Shown here: positions 1 to 4,548 of the stretch, one piece after another
Numbering within the stretch: the first letter of the stretch is position 1
Layout of the letters: each line of letters opens with the position of its first letter
DNA from: Treponema sp.
GTDB lineage: Bacteria > Spirochaetota > Spirochaetia > Treponematales > Treponemataceae
NCBI GenBank assembly: GCA_016282455.1
Contig: JAEEKM010000217.1
Coordinates: forward strand, 1-6,034
Length of the DNA stretch: 6,034 nt
Direction: 5' to 3'
The notes under the pieces: generated by a model
Seen by the model: the letters and a program-made list of their open reading frames with translations, nothing else
What the model was told of the DNA's origin: nothing
Database searches by the model: none
Program-made: the position numbers and the translations under genes

Positions 1-1154
1 ACAGCACCTAATAAACATTGATACAAAGCAATTTTTCCCGTTGCTTGATTAGCCGATGCCATAGGTAAAGATACTGATTCTATAAGCATTTCAATAAACA
101 ATAACCTTACAAACATTACAGTATAATCAGGAACTTGCTTTAACCACAATGATAAAATATATTCTATATTCACTATTAGACAACTAACAATAAATAAACT
201 TAAAAAAAAAGTAATTTTACAACTAAAACAAACAAACTTATGCATTTCATCATACTGATTATTTGCATAATCTTTTATTATTTGTGGACGCACTGCCAGA
301 CTAAAATTATTTGCGAACGTATTTAAAACAGAACGAACCTGAACAGCAATAGCATTTGCGGCATTTACAATCGGCCCATAAAAAATATTTATAACCCAAC
401 TAATACCCTGAAGTTTTACAACAGATGCAAAACTCCCAAACAAATTCCATCCACTATAACTAACAATTTCCTTAAACAGCTTACCGTCTTTTACAAATCT
501 AAACTTACATTCTTCATAATGCTTATGACAATACAAACGGTAAATAGAAGTATTAATCATTGCAACTGTCGCAAGAAGCAAGCCATATACAATCAATTTG
601 TCATAAGGCAAAATCTTTAATAAGAAAACAATTCCCAATTTTAAGCCTGCTTCTATGATACTTACATAGGCATACACATTCATGTTTTCGTGTGCAATTA
701 TACTTGCCATATAAGGAGTTGTAATTAAAGTAAGTAAAAAAGAAACAATCGCCGCCTGAAAAATCCAGTTGGCAGCCACAATTCGTTCTGCGGGAATTAC
801 AAGTTTATGATTTACAAACCAAAGCCCAACAGTTTCTGCAAGAAAAATAACAACAGCAGCAAGCAATACATAAATCTGAAATGTAACAGAAAACGTTGTT
901 TTTAGATGTTCGATATCACCTTTGCCCAGATCAAAAGAAAAATATCGCTGACTAGCAGTTGCCATTGCACCACTTAAAAAACTGAACATTGTAACAACCC
1001 CAGCCACAACATTATAAATCCCATAATCCTCCGCACCCAGCATATTCAGAACAACACGTACTGTGTACAAAGACACAAGCATTATTAAAATCTGGCGAAA
1101 GTAGAGCATTAATGTATTTTTTGCGATTCGTTTTGTATTTGACTGTTCTGCCAC
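1..1154 (-). CDS. Wzx-type polysaccharide flippase (oligosaccharide transporter, MATE/MOP fold), C-terminus cut by window edge
   Basis: The frame runs open from a GTG at 1154 to the window edge, giving 384 complete codons with no stop. The product is strongly hydrophobic with many predicted membrane helices. It begins VAEQSNTKRIAKN and continues with the segments YFRQILIMLVSLYT and GAEDYGIYNVVAGVV (about residues 18-52), a pattern I recognise from polysaccharide-biosynthesis/O-antigen flippases of the MOP superfamily. Such proteins move lipid-linked sugar repeat units across the inner membrane. Family members are usually about 480-510 residues, so roughly 100 residues lie outside the window. 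An in-frame TAA sits six codons upstream of the GTG, no ATG lies between, and a GGGA-containing purine stretch stands 8 bases before it. The next Met is residue 16, inside conserved sequence. The gene is very AT-rich compared with the UMP kinase gene. It is probably the first gene of the polysaccharide operon served by the LoaP-like gene at 3175-3684. Substrate is unknown. Confidence 0.9.
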   Translation of the reverse strand, partial: MAEQSNTKRIAKNTLMLYFRQILIMLVSLYTVRVVLNMLGAEDYGIYNVVAGVVTMFSFLSGAMATASQRYFSFDLGKGDIEHLKTTFSVTFQIYVLLAAVVIFLAETVGLWFVNHKLVIPAERIVAANWIFQAAIVSFLLTLITTPYMASIIAHENMNVYAYVSIIEAGLKLGIVFLLKILPYDKLIVYGLLLATVAMINTSIYRLYCHKHYEECKFRFVKDGKLFKEIVSYSGWNLFGSFASVVKLQGISWVINIFYGPIVNAANAIAVQVRSVLNTFANNFSLAVRPQIIKDYANNQYDEMHKFVCFSCKITFFLSLFIVSCLIVNIEYILSLWLKQVPDYTVMFVRLLFIEMLIESVSLPMASANQATGKIALYQCLLGA

Positions 1155-1162
1155 TTTTATAA

Positions 1163-1171
1163 TCCCAACCC
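1163..1171 (-). promoter_or_regulatory. Probable ribosome binding site of the flippase gene
   Basis: The minus strand reads GGGTTGGGA here, with its GGGA core 8 bases upstream of the GTG at 1154. It supports the GTG start over the internal ATG at codon 16. It is not a perfect Shine-Dalgarno. I see no clear sigma70 promoter directly upstream: the best pair, TTGAAA and TTTAAT, has only a 15-base spacer. Expression may depend on read-through from upstream. Confidence 0.5.
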
Positions 1172-1211
1172 ATTAAATTCTGTTAAGAGAAATTTCAAAA
1201 TTGTATTGTTT

Positions 1212-1334
1212 TTAATTTCGTTTTTTTTTCATAAAGCGGACTTTAAAGCCTTTATATAGCAATTCCTGGGCATAGACATTTTCAAGTATGCTTCCCATGT
1301 GTTTGGACTGCCGCTGGTACAGCATAATAACTTC
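1212..1334 (-). pseudogene. Fragment of a second, different AAA+/DUF4143 protein (C-terminal DUF4143 piece)
   Basis: In a frame open from about 1334 to a TAA at 1212-1214, the minus strand encodes SKHMGSILENVYAQELLYKG and continues FKVRFMKKKRN before the stop. The segment G-x-I-x-ENx-x-AQEL-x-x-x-G-(F/H)-x-(L/V) is characteristic of the DUF4143 C-terminal domain of AAA_14-type ATPases, at the strand-helix just before the E-x-DF motif. The frame stops where that acidic motif should follow. An in-frame TAA just upstream (1335-1337) leaves no ATPase domain. The fragment is closer to the 'ENxVAQEL' flavour of DUF4143 than to the 'LENLVYLEL' flavour of the intact gene at 1791-3029, so it is not a recent duplicate of that neighbour. 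A different same-strand frame is also open here (1229-1522), but its product resembles nothing I know. Assignment is by motif recognition only. Confidence 0.62.
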
Positions 1335-1698
1335 TTATCCAGCACACTCTTTCTGCGACATTTTTCTTGATTTTTAAAGCAATTTTGCGACTTTTTTCGA
1401 TCATTCTGAAAGCCGATGCCTATACCTTCCCCCTTTCTGGTAAGACGGGCGTCTTCCATAGCAGTGCAGTTTGGTCCTTGCACGGGGAGAAATAGACATC
1501 GCACTTGTTTATGGGCCAACATCGCCCCTCGTAAATAGTTACGACTGATTTCCGATTATTTTACACCAGTGACCGAATTGGGTCAACCTTAGGGGCATGG
1601 CATGAAAACTGCGCTGACTATTGTCCGAGAAATCTAAAGTCTAACTTTATTTTACTCGCAAAAAAACTCAAGCCTTAAATAACGTCCTGCTGTCAATT
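1335..1698. other. Gene-poor debris region with a GC-rich patch, no recognisable gene
   Basis: No frame here gives a product I recognise. The longest frame spans 1229-1522 on the minus strand and predicts 97 residues rich in Cys, Lys and Arg with no familiar motif. It crosses the DUF4143 fragment in another frame, so I do not call it a gene. Base composition is patchy: line 1441-1500 is 31/60 GC, whereas 1621-1680 is 18/60. The GC-rich part could be degraded foreign DNA or a structured RNA. A 7-base direct repeat, ACATCGC, occurs at 1496-1502 and 1520-1526. Together with the flanking gene fragments, this looks like remains of several past insertions between the antiterminator and the flippase. 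Confidence 0.5.
1558..1585. repeat. Short repeat plus inverted repeat, possibly an insertion-sequence end
   Basis: The plus strand reads ATTTTACACCAG at 1558-1569, an exact 12-base copy of 1696-1707 over the stop of the LoaP fragment. It is followed at once by TGACC-GAATTG-GGTCA (1570-1585), a 5-base inverted repeat around a 6-base centre. Motifs resembling 'GTGTAAAATTGAC' and 'GACCxAATTxGGTC' are reminiscent of the repeated ends of IS21-family elements, but I cannot confirm that. No transposase frame is present. The alternative is a third, still shorter LoaP 3' scar (Leu-Val-stop). Confidence 0.3.
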
Positions 1699-1752
1699 TT
1701 ACACCAGCTCCACTTCATCATAGAGCAGGTCAAACTTTTTTCCGTCTGGACT
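1699..1752 (-). pseudogene. 3'-terminal scar of a second LoaP/NusG-type antiterminator gene
   Basis: The minus strand encodes SPDGKKFDLLYDEVELV followed by TAA, identical in all 17 residues to the C-terminus of the intact antiterminator at 3175-3684. At DNA level the two 54-base segments differ at 9 positions, and every difference is silent: AGT/AGC, CCA/CCG, GAC/GAT twice, GGA/GGG, CTG/TTA, GAG/GAA and TAA/TAG. Upstream of the AGT codon the similarity fades within about 15-20 bases and seems to contain a one-base shift. The NGN domain and most of the KOW domain are absent. The silent-only pattern means both copies diverged while encoding working protein, so this is the tail of a once-functional homologue and not drifted junk. 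It lies 38 bases beyond the ATPase stop. Confidence 0.88.
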
Positions 1753-1790
1753 TATATGAGTATGTTCCAAGCATTTTAATAAAAATTTGA

Positions 1791-3029
1791 TTACAGTTCT
1801 TTTTTTGTAAGAAAATCTTTTATATGAACTATTTTAATTCCTTCTTCATTACCGCAAACTGCAGAATCCATGGTAACCACATATTTCGGATAGTTATCTT
1901 TTATAGCTTTTAAGTTTCCTAATTCACGGTCGGAATCTTCTGGCAAAGTACGGCATGCCTGTACATAGATTTTTTCATTGTGTCTTACTGCAACAAAATC
2001 TATTTCTTTATCGCCGAATTTTCCAAGATAAACCGTAAACCCTCGACGCCTCAACTCCAGATAGACAAGATTTTCAAGTACGGAAGCGATTGCTTTTGGA
2101 GAAAAGCCCAGCTGACTGTATTTAAAACTGACATCAGAAAGATAATACTTTTCCTGAGTCTTTAACACTTCTTTTCCCTGGATATCATAACGAGAACAGC
2201 GGTAAATTATAAAAGCTTCTTCCAGCCATGTTATGTAATTATATATAGTCTCAATAGCAATTGAACGTTGCTGACTTTTAAAAAAATCAAAGATTGTTTT
2301 TGCACTAAAATTTTTTCCGAGGTTTTCCAAAATAAAGCGAACCACCCTGTTAAACATTTCCAGGTTCGAAATGTTATGCCTTCTGGAAATGTCACGTGTA
2401 ACTACAGTTGAATATATGCCGTCAACTACCTGATAATTTTCTTCCTGTGTATGATTTGTTTTTGCAACAAAAGGAAAGCCGCCTGACCGCAAATACAATT
2501 CAAAAAGTTCATCCATTGAAGCATTTGCAAGAGAAGGAACATACGTCTTCTTAAAGTCTATAAATTCCTCGAGAGATAATGTGTAAATTGGAATCAACAC
2601 AAAACGGCCGGTAAGATAAGTAGAAATCTCACTTGAAAGAAGTTTAGAGTTAGAACCAGTAACATATATATCAACATTAAAATTTTCAAAAATAGAATTT
2701 AGGCACTTTTCCCAGCCTTCAATTTCCTGAACTTCGTCTAAAAGAAGATATACTTTCTGGTTTTTATCTGCACTCTTGATTGCGGAAAGCAAATCACCAT
2801 ACATGGACTTGTTATCAAACTCATCCTGATACTTCATGTCTGAATACTTTCGGACGACAATATTTTTGTCCGCTATACCCATAGAAAGAAGTTCAAGCCT
2901 ATATGTTTTTAGGATTGTAGATTTTCCGCATCGCCGAACGCCACAAAGAATTTTGATGATATTTTCATCCTTGAAGCGTTTGAGATTTTCAATAAACTGA
3001 AGTCTGAATAATTCCTTTTCTTCTTCCAT
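1791..3029 (-). CDS. AAA+ ATPase with C-terminal DUF4143 domain (AAA_14 family)
   Basis: The 412-residue product has the family's usual length and order. Walker A is GVRRCGKST (residues 30-38). Walker B is VYLLLDE (93-99). A sensor-like TGSN lies at 124-127, and GR at 141-142 is a candidate arginine finger. A winged-helix-like segment spans about 245-285. The DUF4143 part contains LENLVYLELRRRG (318-330), EIDF (342-345) and the DNYPKYVVTMD segment (378-388). DUF4143 resembles the restriction-endonuclease fold, but the expected E-x-K position reads Q-A-C (357-359), so nuclease activity is unlikely. Cellular role is unknown for most of the family; toxin-antitoxin-like or mobile-DNA links have been suggested but are not shown here. 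Sampled sequence is very AT-rich (12/60 GC at 2641-2700). The ATG has no visible Shine-Dalgarno, but a promoter lies 7 bases upstream. The gene separates the antiterminator from the flippase and is bracketed by two LoaP 3' ends, so it is probably an insertion. Confidence 0.92.
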   Translation of the reverse strand: MEEEKELFRLQFIENLKRFKDENIIKILCGVRRCGKSTILKTYRLELLSMGIADKNIVVRKYSDMKYQDEFDNKSMYGDLLSAIKSADKNQKVYLLLDEVQEIEGWEKCLNSIFENFNVDIYVTGSNSKLLSSEISTYLTGRFVLIPIYTLSLEEFIDFKKTYVPSLANASMDELFELYLRSGGFPFVAKTNHTQEENYQVVDGIYSTVVTRDISRRHNISNLEMFNRVVRFILENLGKNFSAKTIFDFFKSQQRSIAIETIYNYITWLEEAFIIYRCSRYDIQGKEVLKTQEKYYLSDVSFKYSQLGFSPKAIASVLENLVYLELRRRGFTVYLGKFGDKEIDFVAVRHNEKIYVQACRTLPEDSDRELGNLKAIKDNYPKYVVTMDSAVCGNEEGIKIVHIKDFLTKKEL

Positions 3030-3036
3030 ATTTTAG

Positions 3037-3065
3037 ATTTTAACTTAACAACTTGAAAATTTCAA
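3037..3065 (-). promoter_or_regulatory. Sigma70-like promoter of the ATPase gene, predicting a near-leaderless mRNA
   Basis: On the minus strand TTGAAA (3065-3060) and TAAAAT (3042-3037) are separated by exactly 17 bases, each matching consensus at five of six positions. The -10 box ends 7 bases before the ATG at 3029, so transcription should start at or next to the start codon. This would explain the lack of a Shine-Dalgarno. The -35 box is half of the 13-base palindrome TTGAAATTTTCAA (3065-3053), flanked by AACTTA and TAAGTT, which could be an operator. In such AT-rich DNA, chance matches are common. Confidence 0.5.
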
Positions 3066-3078
3066 TAAGTTTTTCGGT

Positions 3079-3128
3079 TTGAAACTAAAAAACTTACTAA
3101 CTGTACGAATTCTTCAAATCAGTTTCAA
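3079..3128. repeat. Inverted repeat TTGAAACT / AGTTTCAA in the gap after the antiterminator gene
   Basis: Perfect 8-base arms (3079-3086 and 3121-3128) are separated by 34 bases in the 145-base gap between the antiterminator and ATPase genes. No T-tract follows on the minus strand in terminator geometry. It might be a weak RNA hairpin in the read-through transcript, a protein site, or a chance feature of AT-rich sequence. The gap otherwise holds only the ATPase promoter. Confidence 0.4.
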
Positions 3129-3174
3129 TTTTCGAATATTTATGCTTAATAATATTTTATAGTTTTCGTAAATA

Positions 3175-3684
3175 CTACACCAGTTCCACTTCATCATAGA
3201 GTAAATCAAACTTTTTCCCATCCGGGCTTAGTGAGGAGATGATGGTTATGTGCTTTTTCTTTTTGTTTACTTTGTAAATCTGGCCTTCGAGGCCTACCAT
3301 AGGACCGGAGACGGCACGGACTCTTTTTCCGGGCAGGAACTGTACTTTTGAAATGCCCCAGTTTTCTCCGTGGCTTATGAACAACTTTAGTTCCTCCAAA
3401 ACCTTGCCCTGAATTTCTGTAGGAGAGGTGTTGCTGTAAAGGATGCGGCAAAAATCGTTTATGTGGCGGAGTTTTTGATAAAATTCTGCAGTAAAGGCAT
3501 TTACCCCCAGAAAAAGATAACTGGGGAAAAGGGGTGCGTCAAAACACTTTCCCTGATTTGTTCTGAGGGTGCGCCTGAAAAAATATAACTCAAGTTCCGG
3601 CCAGAGAGGCTTTAATTCCTCAAGGGCAGTTTTTTTAAATGACTCTTCCTGCCCTGTTCTGACCATCACACAGTAATATTCCAT
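3175..3684 (-). CDS. LoaP-type specialised NusG paralogue (transcription antiterminator)
   Basis: The 169-residue product has the NusG layout: an NGN domain starting MEYYCVMVRTGQEESF, with the conserved PLFPSYLFLG strand at about 51-60, then a KOW domain starting at PGKRVRAVSGPMVGLEG (118-134). Specialised NusG paralogues (RfaH, UpxY, LoaP) bind RNA polymerase and suppress termination or pausing in long operons, often for polysaccharides or antibiotics. Position just upstream of a Wzx flippase supports a polysaccharide-operon antiterminator rather than housekeeping NusG, which normally sits beside secE/rplK. LoaP fits best by size and likely lineage, but family assignment within the NusG paralogues is inferred. 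The start lies 5 bases after the UMP kinase stop. The only purine-rich stretch (AGGGA) is just 2 bases from the ATG, so translation may be coupled to the upstream gene. The last 17 codons are duplicated at 1699-1752. Confidence 0.88.
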   Translation of the reverse strand: MEYYCVMVRTGQEESFKKTALEELKPLWPELELYFFRRTLRTNQGKCFDAPLFPSYLFLGVNAFTAEFYQKLRHINDFCRILYSNTSPTEIQGKVLEELKLFISHGENWGISKVQFLPGKRVRAVSGPMVGLEGQIYKVNKKKKHITIISSLSPDGKKFDLLYDEVELV

Positions 3685-3689
3685 AATCC

Positions 3690-4424
3690 CTAGTTTTTGA
3701 TTGTGGTTCCGATGTAGCTTGAGTTGTCAAGGATTGCCCTGATGTTGGGAATGTTTTTTCCTCCGGCACAAATTACCGTAAGTGAAAGTTCACTGGCTTT
3801 GCGGCTTGCAATGGGGTCAAAGGGACAGTTCTTTCCGGGAACCCATTCGTCTCCGACCATTTTGCGGAAGTCGGCCCATGAAATTGTGTCCAGAGGTTTT
3901 GCGTCAGGATTTTTACGGGGGTCATCAGTGTAGACTTTTTCGATGTTTGAAAGGTTTACAACTGTGTCTGCCTGAAATTTTTCTGCAAGGAGGACGGCAT
4001 CGTTGTCTGTAGAAAAGCCGGGTTTCCATCCTGCGGCAACAAGAATGCGGCCTGTAAAATCATTTACTTTTGTGGGGTCGGTAACAACTTCCTGCTGGCA
4101 GAGGGGACCAAAACAGGTTTTTAAAAGCTGTGCGTTAAGGCGGGTTGCCATAATTCCAAGCCAGTCGCAGGCATAATCTGTTTCGGCATTGTCTTTAAAA
4201 GAACAGTTCTTTTTCTGTTCGTCGCTGAACTCGGATGCTACTTCGCGGTAGGCATTCTGATAGTTTCTTGCAGGACCACCGCCGCCTGCAACAAGAATAA
4301 GACGTGAGTCAGGATTTTCTGAAAGCCACTCTGTTACCATCTGGCTGAATTTTCCAAGAAATTCTGTGTCTGGTTTGTCGGGGGCAATGATTGAGCCGCC
4401 TACGCTAAGAACTTTAGTCTGCAT
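3690..4424 (-). CDS. UMP kinase-like protein, archaeal-type amino-acid-kinase family
   Basis: The 244-residue protein has the amino-acid-kinase fold of UMP kinases, which phosphorylate UMP to UDP in pyrimidine nucleotide synthesis. Visible landmarks are the N-terminal glycine turn SVGGS (7-11), the VAGGGGPARNYQ loop (45-56), the STDNDA segment (138-143), and VYTDDPRKNPDAK (164-176), which fits the nucleotide-binding region. The length and the GGGGxAR and YTxDPR patterns fit the archaeal-type PyrH group rather than the E. coli type, and such genes also occur in spirochaetes. Whether this is the cell's only UMP kinase or a paralogue cannot be seen from here. UDP production would feed UDP-sugar supply, which suits a neighbour of polysaccharide genes, but that link is inferred. 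The ATG has a strong Shine-Dalgarno and its own promoter. It is followed 5 bases later by the antiterminator, so the two are probably cotranscribed. Confidence 0.85.
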   Translation of the reverse strand: MQTKVLSVGGSIIAPDKPDTEFLGKFSQMVTEWLSENPDSRLILVAGGGGPARNYQNAYREVASEFSDEQKKNCSFKDNAETDYACDWLGIMATRLNAQLLKTCFGPLCQQEVVTDPTKVNDFTGRILVAAGWKPGFSTDNDAVLLAEKFQADTVVNLSNIEKVYTDDPRKNPDAKPLDTISWADFRKMVGDEWVPGKNCPFDPIASRKASELSLTVICAGGKNIPNIRAILDNSSYIGTTIKN

Positions 4425-4430
4425 AAAAAT

Positions 4431-4437
4431 CTCTCCT
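4431..4437 (-). promoter_or_regulatory. Strong Shine-Dalgarno of the UMP kinase gene
   Basis: AGGAGAG on the minus strand stands 6 bases before the ATG at 4424. It fixes the start and is the best ribosome binding site in the window. Confidence 0.85.
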
Positions 4438-4452
4438 GTGTTTTTCTTTTCT

Positions 4453-4482
4453 ATAATACTTTATATTCTCTTTAGTTGACAA
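4453..4482 (-). promoter_or_regulatory. Sigma70-like promoter for the UMP kinase-antiterminator pair
   Basis: The minus strand carries TTGTCA (4482-4477) and TATTAT (4458-4453) with an 18-base spacer, each five of six consensus. A start near 4446 would give a leader of about 20 bases containing the Shine-Dalgarno. It lies downstream of the hairpin repeat that follows the transglutaminase-like gene, so the pair can be transcribed separately from that gene. Confidence 0.55.
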
Positions 4483-4490
4483 GTGTCTGT

Positions 4491-4540
4491 TTTGAGATTC
4501 CGAGTCAAGCTCGGAATGACAGAACAGCCTGGAATGACAG
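4491..4540. repeat. Intergenic hairpin repeat of the 'GGAATGACAG' type
   Basis: A perfect 8-base stem, ATTCCGAG/CTCGGAAT, with a 5-base loop spans 4497-4517. GGAATGACAG then occurs twice, at 4513-4522 and 4531-4540, so the repeat looks partly duplicated. Sequences like 'GTCATTCCGAG...CTCGGAAT' are common dispersed intergenic repeats in many bacteria. Being a dispersed repeat here is inferred from that resemblance. It lies 9 bases past the stop of the transglutaminase-like gene and might protect or end its mRNA, but no T-tract follows, so it is not a standard intrinsic terminator. Confidence 0.65.
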
Positions 4541-4548
4541 TTCCTGTG

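Noticed and set aside
1221..1229. Run of nine T on the plus strand as a terminator tail.
   Set aside because: No stem precedes it on the plus strand and no plus-strand gene is present. On the minus strand it simply encodes Lys codons of the DUF4143 fragment.
1229..1522. A 97-residue open frame on the minus strand that could be annotated as a small protein.
   Set aside because: It shows no known motif, lacks a convincing ribosome binding site, and overlaps in another frame the fragment with DUF4143 motifs. Long Cys/Lys/Arg-rich frames in debris are common by chance.
1980..2165. Plus-strand frame inside the ATPase gene, and similar plus-strand frames at 3724-4012, 4476-4676 and 4717-5661.
   Set aside because: All lie opposite clear family-matched genes, have no ribosome binding sites of note and encode no recognisable motif.
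3136..3174. AT-rich near-palindrome after the antiterminator stop (AATATT...AATATT) as a terminator.
   Set aside because: The stem is pure A/T, short and without a T-tract, so it is unlikely to be stable enough for termination.
4497..4517. Hairpin after the transglutaminase-like gene as an intrinsic terminator.
   Set aside because: The stem is good, but neither strand has a run of T after it. It is better described as an intergenic repeat.
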